Positions 11,293-22,210 of a stretch of DNA of 64,000 nt are shown here, one piece after another; within the stretch, counting starts at the first letter, position 1, and each line of letters starts with the position of its first letter. A model generated the notes under the pieces. It was given only the letters and a program-made list of their open reading frames with translations, was not told the DNA's origin and made no database searches. A program made the translations under genes and the position numbers. This DNA is from Bimuria novae-zelandiae CBS 107.79 (Eukaryota > Ascomycota > Dothideomycetes > Pleosporales > Didymosphaeriaceae). Location of the stretch: assembly GCA_010015655.1 (NCBI GenBank), contig ML976708.1, forward strand, positions 349,213-413,212, in the 5' to 3' direction.

Positions 11293-13041
11293 ATGCGTGA
11301 GCTCGACGCGGAAGAGCAGCGTCACTCTCACGCTCGGACAGACGCTGTGGCAGCTGGACGAGCAGCTTCCGCGCGTGGCACGAGGCCCAGCGGCAAATAT
11401 GCTACCCACGATCACAGCCACTCGGCTGTCAAGATTGGATCACTCGACAGGAAGGACAAGCCGGGTGAGTATGAAGGCGAGAAACTTGTGTCGCACGGTT
11501 CCAGAGGACAAGCCGCGAACGAGAAAGGGATTTCGAAGGAGCGTCATGCGTTGCTGCAAGGCAAATACGATGATCTGAGACGGCTTTATTCGAAATTGCT
11601 TGGTGAATTCAACGAACTCCAACACGAAGCGGCCGACGCGGAAGAACAGCGGAGTCAACTCAAATCAGAGAAGAAGGAGCTCAAGAGGGAAAACCGCCAC
11701 CTCCACGACATCCACGTAGCCACAGCGGAGCAACTTCTTGGTCCATATGCCGAAGCTACGGGAACGGAACTAAAGAAAGCCGATACGTTGCAGTGTATTT
11801 TGCGAGATGCTCTTGATGGACGGGTGTTCAAACAACAAGTACCCTTGTATCAGCAACAAATTGTCTCCCTGCAGAACAAAGAGAAGTCGCTCCGAGAGCA
11901 GGTGGGTGCTTTGCAGCAAGAGTTGCTCTCGAATGTATACAAGGCTGGAATTGTTTCCGATGAGTATTTCACCCAAGAGTTCCGCTGGCTTGCTACGTCG
12001 ATCAAAACTCTCAGTCGGAATATCCACTTCCCCAGCGATCTTCATCTTTTCGACATTCATGAGTTCAAATCTGCCGTACTTTTGAAGGATGTCGAAGAAG
12101 CTGCCTGGAACGGTCGTGGTCGAAAGAAGGCTGTGATGGAATCGTTCATATGGTCGGCCCTAATCACTGCAGTATTTAGCAGCCCCTTCGGCATATTTGG
12201 ACCATATGGCAATGAGGTTAACGGGTTCTGGACTAATATATTTGGAAACTGTCACGCTCGCAACTGGCCGACTCCCTGCGATGTAGCTGAGCGCTGGAGG
12301 TGTGTAACTGTGGAGCACTTGGTAGAATGCAGCGGCAAGGAGGTTATCATGCAAGGACTGACTACTGGTCCGGATCCCTTCCGTGACGGCATTTTGGCAC
12401 TTCGACAAGATGTCTCCGAGCACATTTTCGAAACACTCAGCAAGATCTCCCCTTCAACGGATTTCTCGCAGCTGCCTGTCATCATCAATAAGGCTTACTC
12501 ACTTGCAATCGATATGAACACACAGCGTTGTCGTCTGCAAGTAGTCTTTCCGGATATCGGTCACGCCTATTCCCAAGGGCAGCCATGGTATTTGAAGAGT
12601 ATTCTTGAAGAGGAAGAGCTGGAGGAGGGAGGCGTAGCGTTCATCGTCCACCCGGGACTTGTGAAGTGGGGGGATGGCCATGGCAAGAATCTGAACCATG
12701 ACCTCGTCCTTGTTCCATGCGAGGTGTACATCGATCCTTTCATCCTCGAAGAGTCCACGGAGGCCCAGGCGCGCAAGAATGGATACGACAACTTCATGGG
12801 CACGTCAAAGACAGGGAAGGACCACGAGTGTGCAGAAGTCACCTTGCACGATAATTTCGAGAGCATGGTTGCGGAGATGCGTCAGGAGAGCGAGAAATTT
12901 GAGAGTATGGTCGCGGCGATGAGTCAAGATGTCAAGGGTCACGCCTCCCAGGGGGCTCAACCTGACACTTACTCCGATGCAACCCCTACCGACCGTTCTC
13001 AGTCTCCAAACAAGTGTGCTGAGTCACCCTGTTTTCTCTGA
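11293..13041 (+). CDS. Coiled-coil protein of a lineage-specific family, unknown function
   Basis: From the first unspliced ATG at 11293 this encodes 582 aa. The reading frame is open from further upstream (about 11140). An ATG at 11070 could be joined through a 37-bp GT..AG interval (11103-11139) that keeps the frame, but that would be unusually short for an intron, so the N-terminus is uncertain. The first 100 residues are polar and charged. About residues 85-230 are a long heptad-rich coiled coil (KSEKKELKRENRHL, LREQVGALQQELL). The middle holds IWSALITAVFSSPFGIFG and WRCVTVEHLVEC; similar blocks occur in the two minus-strand relics at 13521-15663, so this is the intact member of a three-copy local family. 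The tail is acidic and Ser/Gln-rich. No signal peptide, membrane segment or known catalytic motif is visible. I do not recognise a function. Confidence 0.8.
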   Translation: MRELDAEEQRHSHARTDAVAAGRAASARGTRPSGKYATHDHSHSAVKIGSLDRKDKPGEYEGEKLVSHGSRGQAANEKGISKERHALLQGKYDDLRRLYSKLLGEFNELQHEAADAEEQRSQLKSEKKELKRENRHLHDIHVATAEQLLGPYAEATGTELKKADTLQCILRDALDGRVFKQQVPLYQQQIVSLQNKEKSLREQVGALQQELLSNVYKAGIVSDEYFTQEFRWLATSIKTLSRNIHFPSDLHLFDIHEFKSAVLLKDVEEAAWNGRGRKKAVMESFIWSALITAVFSSPFGIFGPYGNEVNGFWTNIFGNCHARNWPTPCDVAERWRCVTVEHLVECSGKEVIMQGLTTGPDPFRDGILALRQDVSEHIFETLSKISPSTDFSQLPVIINKAYSLAIDMNTQRCRLQVVFPDIGHAYSQGQPWYLKSILEEEELEEGGVAFIVHPGLVKWGDGHGKNLNHDLVLVPCEVYIDPFILEESTEAQARKNGYDNFMGTSKTGKDHECAEVTLHDNFESMVAEMRQESEKFESMVAAMSQDVKGHASQGAQPDTYSDATPTDRSQSPNKCAESPCFL

Positions 13042-13520
13042 GATTATGCCCCCTACCAGCGTGGTAGTGTAACGGCAGTGGGGAGAATGTCACGTTCGTC
13101 TCGCTACCGCCTCGTTAGTACCAGATGAGCGTGTTGTCACATTGACATCTGACAGACTTGCGCCGTTCAAATGGTTAAGATTTCGGTCTTCTCGCTTCAT
13201 TTATGGAGTCCGTCAATGGGGATGAAAGGAGGAATGATCATGTAGGGCCCAACAACTGTCATTACGACAACCGTTGGCAAACATCAAAGTTTGCGCCCTC
13301 ACAGAAAACATGAAAACAGAAAATCAGGTAGATAATGAATCTCTACTTACAAATCCGACCGCCTCATATTCGTGACTCTTTCCGCCCTCTCCTTGCTCGC
13401 CCTTGCACTCACGAAAAACCCCAAAGCCCACGCATCCCAGTAATCATAGTTCATCTGCGTCCACGTCCTCGACGGTTGGGTTCCCGCTGCGAGAAGCAGG
13501 CTCGACGGGAAGAGCCCCAG
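13042..13520. other. Intergenic gap between convergent family members
   Basis: The 3' flanks of the intact family member (+) and its truncated relative (-) meet here. I see no gene in it. Confidence 0.5.
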
Positions 13521-14665
13521 CTATGGATAATTTAGGGTTACACCAATGTCACAGTCGTCACGAGAAGAAGGCTTGATGGGAACAGCCCAAGACACGGAGA
13601 GTCTAGGTTCAGCGACTGTACGACTGTCACCCAAGACACCGTCGTTACCTCTAACTCGCGTGTCGGCTTTATTTTCTTCTTTTGCTTGATCTTTGACACC
13701 TCTAACTTGTGTACTAGTGTTGTTCTCTTCTTTTGCTCGGTCATCCAAACCTCTAACTTGTGTATCGGCGTTATTTCCCTCTTCTGCTCCACCGTCGACA
13801 CCGACCCTGACCAACGCCGGCGCACACCATTTCCCAGCATTTGGGTCCAGATTGCCTCCTTCCAGATCGCTGTATTGGAACAGACCGCGGCGTACAACAA
13901 ACATGACGAGCCCTTTTCGATTGAGCGGGAAAGCGTCGGTAAGCTCTAATGTCTTGTCATTAGGCACATACGGAGCATTTATTTTGGGCGCGAGGACATT
14001 GTAAAGCCGCTTGTGCACTGATATGGTTATAGACAGAAGTAGAGCCTTCTCGACGATCGTGTGCAGTGCTTCGAGCAGTTCTGCTGGATTTGCACCGAGT
14101 AGGTTAGAAGAAATGCGGTTGCACATCTCCTCTTCCATTCTCTTGACGTGATTGTAGAGATCCTGATCCAGGACATTGCATTTATGCGGGTACTTCAATA
14201 ATGCATTGCCGCCGAGACGATTGACGAATTGCCGAGCGGAAAACCATCACCACTGGTTCCGTTCTGCGACCTTCCAGTTAGTCGTCCAGTCATCGTCTCC
14301 GTAGACGAGCTTTGAATAGCTGAGTCTGTCGTCGTAGTTCTTGAGCAGACCGAAGGTATCAAAATCGAAATCGTCGTGTAGCACGGCCCAGATTACAGAC
14401 TCTCGACAATACTGTTTTCGTATAAGCTGGACCCACGGCAAGTCGGTAACAGAACCAGACAAAGTGTAAGGCCGAAGCTCACGCTGCTGAGTGAGACCAG
14501 GATACGTGTCGAGGAATTTGGCGAAGGATATAATTTTTTCACGTAGCTTGAGAAACTGTTCCGACACTGGTTTGACACCGTTAAGCAAGTCATCTGAAAC
14601 TAGATCCGGAAGCTCATGGCTAGAGTCGTCCGGAGGATCAGGAATCGGACTTGGAGGTGGCGTAT
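13521..14665 (-). pseudogene. Second copy of the coiled-coil family, interrupted by an in-frame stop
   Basis: Reading leftward, the frame from about 14665 to 14250 encodes a Pro-rich segment, then FLKLREKIISFAKFL and VIWAVLHDDFDFDTFG, matching the IW..L....F...FG block of the intact gene. It meets TGA at 14249-14247 just after VAERNQW. The same frame continues directly with WFSARQFVNRLGG and then HTIVEKALLLSITISVHKR, again collinear with the intact gene, down to a stop at 13521. So one stop splits an otherwise continuous homologous frame. No ATG is available before the first block. The C-terminal part has three 17-residue repeats. It is best called a pseudogene, unless an unrecognised tiny intron or stop readthrough operates. 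It could instead be the 3' part of one longer gene with the next feature. Confidence 0.6.
13647..13799 (-). repeat. Three tandem 51-bp repeats within the damaged family copy
   Basis: Units at 13647-13697, 13698-13748 and 13749-13799 each begin ACCTCTAACTYG on the plus strand. In the minus-strand frame they encode 17-residue units of the form TQVRGxxDxAKEEN. The period is an exact multiple of three, so copy-number change would keep the frame. Confidence 0.8.
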
Positions 14666-15663
14666 TCAACAGTGAGGCCGCAGCTTCACCTGTCGTTCCA
14701 TCAAGGAATACCCGAGCTCTGCGTATAATCGACGCTTTTCGAGGATCTGCATCTTTGTATCACTGAAGCCCTGGATGGACGGTGAAAATTATAAGACCTT
14801 GTCCAACCAACGTAGAGAAGCTGGATGGGGCATGCTGAGAGGGATTGATAGTGTCTCGCATGGTGGGTATGATGAACTGGAAAGAATGACGACTAATAAC
14901 CATATGAACAGCGAGCACTTACGCATGGGTTACTACCTCTTGAACTTTGTCATTCAGAGTCGATCCAGCCCAGTTGTGCAGAGATTGTACGATTTCTGCA
15001 CGGGCATCATGGACAGCCTGACGTGCAACTGGATCGACGTCGTGAAAAATCTTATCGACTTTGGCTTGTGTGGAGTTCCATCCTCCTTCATCGAATTGCT
15101 GATTACGGCAACCAGCCAAGGAATTGGTCATGATGGTTCAAATCTTGCTCAATGTGGAATAGTGCCCGTAGACTCCGGGAAGATATGTCTTGTCCCCTGA
15201 ACTCCGATTGTGCGGTACCGCATCTGACCAACAACTGCTCCGCGGTGAGAGCACGCCAAGCTGCGGCATTGAAGTCGACGCCGTTATGTGTCCATTCCTG
15301 TGCGAGATGACGTGCACGCTTGCCAAACACTGCAAATGCGTTGGAGAAGACAGTCTCCAAGAGAATCGACCATACAGCGCCATGCAAGACCAAAGCCATA
15401 TGCTTGTCCCAATACTCTCCCGGTGCTCCCCTGATTAGGGACAAATCGCTAGAACGTTCCCGGATTAAGCGCGTGCGGTCTTTTGTATGCGCTTGAGTTT
15501 TCGGTCTAATCCCGACCGGTTTGACAGCTGTTTGTATCTTAAGTTGGCTGTCAAGAGCCGAAGCCAACTTCTCCACAGCGCTGTCCAGTTGTAGGAAGCC
15601 ATTGCGTAGGTCAGCAAGCGCTATCTGACCTAACGTTGGGTATCTGAAAGCGCCGCTCGACAT
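14666..15663 (-). pseudogene. Third copy of the coiled-coil family, frameshifted
   Basis: From ATG at 15663 (the frame is open back to about 15837 but without an ATG) the frame encodes LRNGFLQLDSAVEKLASAL, then AVWSILLETVFSNAFAVFG and AWRALTAEQLLVRCG, aligned with the intact gene, and stops at 15103. The continuation (NQQFDEGGWNST, DARAEIVQSLHNWAG) is in another frame, open from 15131, up to a good GTAAGT donor at 14922. Splicing to an acceptor at 14763 gives ADTKMQILEKRRLYAELGY and a stop at 14668-14666. I found no donor/acceptor pair that reconciles the two frames near 15103-15131, so a frameshift is the simplest reading. An un-modelled intron is the alternative. Confidence 0.55.
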
Positions 15664-16349
15664 CTTCCTGCAATCATACTGCGGATCCAAGAGCGGTGTT
15701 GGTAGGGCTGACCTCCCTGCCCACGAATCTTCGAGTTTAGGATTGTCATGACGGCGGACACCAATGGGAAGAGGGCCTCTTCGACCACGTCTCAAGGCAG
15801 GGGGAAAAGTAGGAGTGGTAGGAGTTTGACGTCGCAAGGCCTCGCCATGATCGCGTAAGGTATCAGGTGGAAAATCACGTGCCTGTGTGTGAGGGTGGTT
15901 GCGCCATCAGAGTTTGGGGCAAAACGACTGCTCAGATGGAGCGGGATGAAGGTGGGACGGAGACATGTTGGAGCTGCAGTTTTCTCCATTGTGGCGTGTG
16001 GTACAGGCGACATTCTTTATCGCTGGATCCCAGTATCCGGAATGGTAGTCTTTGTTGAGCACGAGAGCGGCTGGACTAGGTTGGGATGGTTTATGTCAGC
16101 GGTTTCCTGGGCCCACTTTTGCGCACGTGATCCGGAGAGCGCCTGCGCGAGGCTTGGAACAGCTCGTCACCAAACACTCCACCGCACACGCACCCTTCCT
16201 ACGCACATGCACCCAGTCGCCGGCTTTTCGCTGGAAATGTGCTTCCACGTCATTCCTACAGCTCTAATACGCTAACTACAACTGCTCTGTTCTGCAGTTT
16301 CGCCTTTGCGCCGTATTTGCTGCCGCGCGCAGAGCTCAGTGCTCCCACG
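15664..16349. promoter_or_regulatory. Divergent 5' region, family copy / ING-type gene
   Basis: About 690 bp between divergently transcribed units. It may include 5' exon sequence of the minus-strand family copy up to about 15837. From 16200 to 16349 it is the leader of the PHD gene. No specific site is asserted. Confidence 0.4.
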
Positions 16350-18482
16350 ATGCCTCCAGCCGCCGCCTCTCGCGCTGCTGGCCCTTCCACAGCTTCCGAC
16401 CGCCGGCCGACGCGACAAGGACGCGCCACGGTCCGCCCGACCAACTACTATGCGCGCACCTTTGCAGGCCGCTCCGGCGGGCTGGAGCAGACGCCCGACA
16501 CGGCCAACAACGCCGGCGGCTTCTGCCCGGCACTCACACACTTCTCCCAGGCCGTCGACGCCTTCCCCAAGGAGCTCATACGCCACTTTTCCATGTTCAA
16601 GGAGGTCGAGGCGAAGATCCACGATCCCGAACGCAGTCTGGGGCTCATGTTGGACGAGATCGGCCTCATGCCCGTCCCGACCCGCGCAGAACGCCGCGAG
16701 ACCTCCCACAACATCGTGGCCGTCGACAACGGCCTAGGCGTCGCAATCAATGGCGGGGCCATGCAGGATCCGGCTGGTCTTTGGCAGCAGCTCGCCGCAA
16801 TCGACCCCAACACTCTCTCCCCGAAGGAGCAGGCGGATCTGAAGAAGCGCCAGGCATTCTGTCGACTGCGCATGAACATCGTGAACATCCTGCCCGCGCT
16901 CGATGAGAAGCTGGTGGTGCTTGGTGGGGCCAAAGCGACCAAAGACAAGGGCCTCGCGCGCATGAAGAACTCGTACGCACATCTGGACGACGAGGTCGGC
17001 GAGGAGGCCCGCTACGGCAGCCTCACACACTGGGCATATGCGGACAAGGAAGAGAAAAAGAAGGGTGGTGCACATGAGCGGCAGCGAAGAGAAGTGGCCT
17101 CAGCCAACAATCTGGCTGCAGCTGCCCAGCATGTGTACGATGTTGACTCGATAGCAGCCAAAAGCGAGGCGCGCCGGGAAGCGATGCTTGCGAAGCGCAG
17201 CCGACACCAACATGTTGACTCCGACTTCGACGATCGACCTGCGAAGAAAACGCACAAGCGGAAGGCCGTAGGGGCAGACGCAACCGGGAGTGACGGGCGT
17301 ACCATCGGCTTAGGCATCACGGGCAACGGCGCGCCGCCCCAGGGGAAGAGGAAGAAGACCGAGAAGGCCCTGGCAGCAGCAGCTCCGCCCATGGAGCGGT
17401 CGCTGAGTGGCGTGCTCAAGTCTGCCGGAGCCGGTGAGCGGAGTGGGACGAGCCCGCGAGCCACACCAAGCATCGAGGGCGGAGCAGCAGCCAAGCGGAA
17501 ACCACGAGCGCCTCCCGCCCCCGCACAGCGCAAGCACGCACTGCCGGCATATTCTCCTCAGCCAGCATCTTCGCCACTGGTCGGCAATTTCACACTGCCC
17601 AAAGCAAACATCGCCAATGCTGAGCGCCCAACTGCCGCGCGTGCGCGCAAGAATTCGACCGCGAATTCCGTCGCTTCAGCTGTTCCAGAACCGCCTGTCC
17701 GCCGCCCATCAACATCGCATCCCGTACAGCAGCCTGTAAGCAGCAATGCCATCGCCGAACTCGAGCAGGCAGCTGGCATCAACCGCGACAATGCTTCCGT
17801 GAAGGGAGCGTCGACACCGAAGGACACCACCGAACTGCCGCCTTTCGAGGCCATAGCTGGTACCGCAGCTCTAAAACGTGAAGATGTGGAGCCGCAGGAA
17901 CCCGAGACCATGGAGATTGACGTACCGACACCGGCACCCGTGGCCACACGTGCGGGCCGTGTTTCCAAGACAGCGACCCCTATCATCGGGACGTTTCCGG
18001 AAATTCCCATGGCTCGTAGTAGGAGCACACGCAAGGCCAACAACGGAAACGGGAATTCGAACACATCTTCGGAAAATAACAGCACCACCACAGGCACCGT
18101 CTCCAAGCGTGGTAACAAGAAGACGACAGCAACCAACATTGCGATCGCGCAGTCTCCTACTCTGGAACCGGTCCAGGACCCCAAGTCGAATCCTCAGTCA
18201 TCCAGAGCAAGCTCCGTCGCCCCCGAACACGAGTCGCAGGAAGCAGAATCGGACGAGGATGGGGACGAGCCGCGGTACTGCTATTGTAACCAGGTGTCGT
18301 TTGGCAATATGATTGCATGCGACAACGATTCATGTCCGCGCGAGTGGTTCCATCTTCCGTGTGTCAATCTCGACCGAGCGCCTTCGGGTCGGGCGAAGTG
18401 GTTTTGCAGCGACGAGTGCAAAGAGGCGCATGCAAAGACCAAGGGTAGCAAGGGTGGGCGTCCAGGAAGCAGTCGACAATAG
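16350..18482 (+). CDS. ING-family PHD-finger protein
   Basis: A single exon of 710 aa starting at ATG 16350. An N-terminal ING-like helical region (about residues 60-225) includes [19 protein letters not shown] and an [20 protein letters not shown] segment. A long low-complexity, basic, Ser/Ala/Pro-rich linker follows. At residues 644-690 lies a complete C4HC3 PHD finger: [30 protein letters not shown], then KWFCSDEC. A basic tail ([15 protein letters not shown]) ends the protein. ING proteins are subunits of histone acetyltransferase or deacetylase complexes, and their PHD fingers read H3K4me3; the aromatic residues around the finger fit that. The size and linker suit a Pho23/Yng-type fungal member, but I cannot assign which complex. 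Confidence 0.87.
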   Translation: MPPAAASRAAGPSTASDRRPTRQGRATVRPTNYYARTFAGRSGGLEQTPDTANNAGGFCPALTHFSQAVDAFPKELIRHFSMFKEVEAKIHDPERSLGLMLDEIGLMPVPTRAERRETSHNIVAVDNGLGVAINGGAMQDPAGLWQQLAAIDPNTLSPKEQADLKKRQAFCRLRMNIVNILPALDEKLVVLGGAKATKDKGLARMKNSYAHLDDEVGEEARYGSLTHWAYADKEEKKKGGAHERQRREVASANNLAAAAQHVYDVDSIAAKSEARREAMLAKRSRHQHVDSDFDDRPAKKTHKRKAVGADATGSDGRTIGLGITGNGAPPQGKRKKTEKALAAAAPPMERSLSGVLKSAGAGERSGTSPRATPSIEGGAAAKRKPRAPPAPAQRKHALPAYSPQPASSPLVGNFTLPKANIANAERPTAARARKNSTANSVASAVPEPPVRRPSTSHPVQQPVSSNAIAELEQAAGINRDNASVKGASTPKDTTELPPFEAIAGTAALKREDVEPQEPETMEIDVPTPAPVATRAGRVSKTATPIIGTFPEIPMARSRSTRKANNGNGNSNTSSENNSTTTGTVSKRGNKKTTATNIAIAQSPTLEPVQDPKSNPQSSRASSVAPEHESQEAESDEDGDEPRYCYCNQVSFGNMIACDNDSCPREWFHLPCVNLDRAPSGRAKWFCSDECKEAHAKTKGSKGGRPGSSRQ

Positions 18483-19121
18483 GAATTAGGAAGGAGTTCA
18501 AGGCGTTCACAGTCGGGTCCATCAGCTGGGTCTAGGCCGGGCCCAAAGGGAAAGGGCAAGGCTAAGTTGGGTTTATGGGATGGTTGGGATGCCCTTCCCG
18601 GTTGAATTGGGTCTGCTTTTGTGTCCTTGGGTCCCTGGGTATGGCGGCGCATGGCTTCGTTTGTGCGAGGCTGAACGGCGTTGCGATCGCCATGGAGGGC
18701 GATTGGCGAACATTGTTACGACTTGGGGAATGGGATGCATTGACGTCATCTAGTGGGTTCCTGTCGGGCGAGCCTGGAGCATAGCATAGCATTGGCGTTG
18801 CAAATGAAGATATCTACCATTCGCATTGTGGTCTTCTAGAATGTGGGTGATGACGTTCACTGGAAGAGCGGAATGAAGGCGGTCAGAGCATGCAGCAACG
18901 CCATTTTCCATGCTTCTGGATGACTCGCAAAATCACACTCTCCAATTGGCCGTTCGCTCGAGCTGCAGCTGGACCCTGGATTCAGCTGCCGCCAAGATGC
19001 AAGTGAGATTCACCGCCCGCCTTGCCCACGCGACAAGAGGCACAGAATTCAATCAAGCTCTCCTTCCTTCTTCCTTCTATTTCTTACCTTCTTCTGCTTT
19101 TCTGACCTCACAATTGCAACC
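18483..19121. other. Intergenic region before the 5'-nucleotidase-like gene
   Basis: It holds the 3' flank of the PHD gene and the promoter of the next gene. A CCAAT motif (TCCAATTGGCC) lies near 18940-18950, about 175 bp before the start codon, and a pyrimidine-rich leader (CTTCCTTCTTCCTTC) near 19060-19080, typical of fungal 5' regions. No gene is seen. Confidence 0.5.
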
Positions 19122-21187
19122 ATGGCACCCAAGGAAATACCCGTAGACGAGCAGACCGTGTTTGAACCGAGCCCCGCACCGCATACCCCACCAGATCTAC
19201 GATTCCTCCACTACAACGACGTGTACCATGTAGAGGCTGGCTCGGCAGAGCCCGTCGGAGGAGTGGCAAGGTTCCAGACGCTGGCGAAATACTATAGGGA
19301 AGACGAAAAGTTTCGGGATCAGCCAAAACTGCTCACCTTCTTTTCCGGAGACGCTTTTAATCCGAGCTTGGAGAGTAGTGTGACCAAGGGTGCGTAGGCA
19401 GCGGTGCACCTAGGCGAAGGCCATGACTCACTTCTGAGATAGGAAGTCACATGGTGCCTATCCTGAATAAGATCGGAACGGATGTAGCCTGCGTCGGGGT
19501 ATGTTGACCTGGTTTTTGGCTGTGCAGAGCTGACCGGAGTAGAACCACGATCTCGATTTCGGCGTCAAGCAGTACAGAAACCTCACCGCCCAATGCACCT
19601 TCCCATGGCTCCTCGCCAACGTCATCGACCCCGCGCTCGGCGATGACGTACCGCTCGGCAACGCTCAGAAGACGGTCATGCTTACGTCCTCCAACGGCAT
19701 CAAGATTGGCGTCATTGGCCTGGCCGAGCGGGAGTGGCTCGATACCATCAATTCGTTACCACCGGGGATAATATACAAAAGTGCGAGCGCAACGGCGAAG
19801 GAGCTCATCCCTGGCCTGAAGAGGCAAGGCGCTGAGATCATCGTGGCCGTCTCGCACCAGCGAGAGCCCAACGACAACAAACTGGCCGAGAAGACCGGCG
19901 GCGGGCTCATCGACATCATACTGGGCGGACACGACCACTACTACGCCCACAGCTTCGTCAATGGCACACATGTTCTGCGCTCGGGGACAGATTTCAAACA
20001 GTTATCCCACGTGGAGGCGTGGCGAAAGCCGGAGCGTCAGGGCTGGGACTTCAGAATCACGAGAAGGGATGTGGTCAGCAGCGTACCGCAGGACGCGGAA
20101 GCCGTGAACTTGGTTGGAGGTTTGACGAAGAAGCTGGCGGAGAAGCTGGATAAACCAATAGGATACACCGCCGCGCCTTTGGATGCACGCTTCACCACTG
20201 TCCGTACCAAGGAATCCAACCTAGGCAACTTTGTGTGCGATCTCATGCGCTTTTACTACGAGGGTGACTGCTGCATCATGGCGTCGGGCACCATTCGCGG
20301 TGATCAGATCTACCCTCCTGGTGTGCTAAGAGTACGCGACATTGTGAATTGCTTCCCGTTTGAGGATCCGGTGGTGGTGATGCAGGTCACCGGTCAACAG
20401 ATCTGGGATGCGTTGGAGAACGGCGTATCAAACTACCCCGCTCTCGAAGGACGCTTCCCGCAAGTGTCCAATATAACGTTCGAGACGGACTATTCGCAGC
20501 CGCCGCACAAGCGCATACTCAGCGTCTCGATCGGCGAGGAGCCATTGGACGAGTCTCGAGCGTACAGGCTTGTCACCCGCGGCTACATGGGTCGCGGCAA
20601 AGGTATGACAACCTCATGCTAAATTCCTGTCCTATACTAACACAAGCTTAGATGGTTACACTTCGCTACTCATCGAAGAAGAAGGCGGCACGGCGAAAGA
20701 AATCGTTAGCGAGGAGAACGGCGTCCTCATCTCCACCATCCTCCGCCAATACTTCATGTCCCTCAAGATCCTCGGCAAATGGAAGAATTGGGCACCCGCC
20801 ATGACGAAGAAGTTCACCAACATCCAATCCTCCCTCCAACAAACGCACGACTTCCACGAACCCACCTCTTCGACCAACGCGTCGGGACCATGTCCAAGAC
20901 GCTCTAGCATCGCTATACCATCCTCCGAGCAACATCACGAGGGTGCGCAAGGAGACCCGGACACGGATGACGAGGACTACGAGTACGACGATAGCGAGCT
21001 GATCAAGTTCAACGAGTATGAGCTGGGCCTGTTAAGGCGGGCGATGCGAAAGTGGTGGAGGCTAGCTGGGCTGAAAAGCACACCGAAGTGCGCGGACGAG
21101 GTAGGGAAGGAAGAGTTGAGAGTAGACTGGACGAGGGCTATTGCTCCGAGGATAGAGGGAAGGATCAAGGAGGTTAACAAGTCATAG
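19122..21187 (+). CDS. 5'-nucleotidase-like metallophosphoesterase, four exons
   Basis: Exons 19122-19389, 19443-19498, 19543-20602 and 20652-21187 give 639 aa; the introns are 53, 44 and 49 bp, GT..AG. Metal-site motifs appear in family order: HYNDVYH (Asp33, His36), FSGDAF (Asp77), GNHDLDFG (Asn109, His110; the motif spans the second intron), VSHQ (His213) and GGHDHYYAH (His238, His240). The C-terminal 5'-nucleotidase domain follows, with ESNLGNFVCDLMR and GTIRGD. There is no signal peptide or GPI-type tail, so an intracellular enzyme is likely, unlike secreted UshA-type members. Family members hydrolyse nucleoside monophosphates or related phosphoesters. The last 100 residues are an acidic linker and a basic helical end. 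The exact substrate is not determinable. Confidence 0.9.
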
Positions 21188-21244
21188 GAATAAGAAGAAG
21201 TCCACAGTTGCGTCCATACATGTATTGTTCACGCTGCCATATCA

Positions 21245-22210
21245 CTAACTCACTTCCTTACCGTCGCCATCCCTCTCCGCATCCTTACTTAGGGCGAGAG
21301 TCTTGCCCGTCAAAACATCGAACGCCCGCATTTCCCCCTGCCGCCGCATATGCGTCAATATTCTCACCATCTTTGGCGCCGCCATCTGTGCCGCAAGAAC
21401 TCGCGCCTGCTCCTCCATTCCCGCTTTCAGTCGAACCAGCCCGCCGGGGATGTCCTCGCAACAACTGGCGTGCCCAGCGCTCATACTCCGAGGTGAATTT
21501 CGACTTAAATTGATGATCACCTCTTTCAAGCGTAGATCAATGCTGTCTTGTCGAAGTTCAGAACTTCGGCGCAGATAATGCGCATGCGTAGTCTCAAACG
21601 TCGTAGCGTGGCAAGATGCGCGGCGATGAGCGTACAGATATGAAATTCTTCAACGTGCACTTGGTCACGCTGGTGTACCAGTCGAGCATTGTACAGATCA
21701 AGGTTCAGACTAGTCAGGCTGTTGGCCAATAAGAAGGGGCGTATTTGTGTCCGGAAACAGGGTGATGCGGCGCTCATATACTGTCTGCCCCGCTTCCCCT
21801 TCATAGTAAAATGGGTTGGTGGTTCGAATGCGTAGGTTACGTAGTTTTCGCGATTGTTCGATGATGGTGGCAAGATATTGGAGATCGTTGTTCAGCTCTG
21901 CGTTCCAAGCCGTCCGCCATACCCGCCCCTCTTACCGTGGCGTAGACCGCGGAACAGAGTACTCTTCATCAAAGCCCTCCAAATCCAGGTCCAGGGTCTC
22001 CATGATGTCTTTGACAAGAGGAAGGCTTGATGCTGTGTGCGGAGACGACCCCAAACGCTGTAGTGTTCTTGGCTTAAGGTGGAGATCCTGGAAACAAGCA
22101 ATCTGGGCAAGTTTGCTCCGCTGCCTACAAATTATGAGGCGAGACAGATCCGCGCGGAAATAGGACGAATCAACATAATCAAAGATTTGGATCAAGATCT
22201 CGATGGGAAG
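21245..22210 (-). pseudogene. Degenerate F-box protein gene
   Basis: Minus-strand frames in order encode LPIEILIQIFDYVDSSYF (an F-box start), then LQYLATIIEQSRKLRNLRI, then TSLNLDLYNARLVHQRD with LATLRRLRLRMRIICAEVL, then KEVIINLSRNSPRSM and a tail ending at 21245. Each block is in a different frame from the next, and several joins (near 21540, 21720 and 21880) have no usable splice sites, so it appears frameshifted. The F-box block starts right after an AG, with no obvious first exon before the repeat compartment begins, so the 5' end may be lost. F-box proteins are substrate adaptors of SCF ubiquitin ligases; this copy is unlikely to work. It runs tail-to-tail with the nucleotidase-like gene. 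Confidence 0.65.

Noticed and set aside
14666..15837. Start at 15837 or an ATG at 15848 for the minus-strand family copy
   Set aside because: The frame at 15837 has no ATG and a TGA at 15909-15907; the ATG at 15848 is in another frame with no visible splice.
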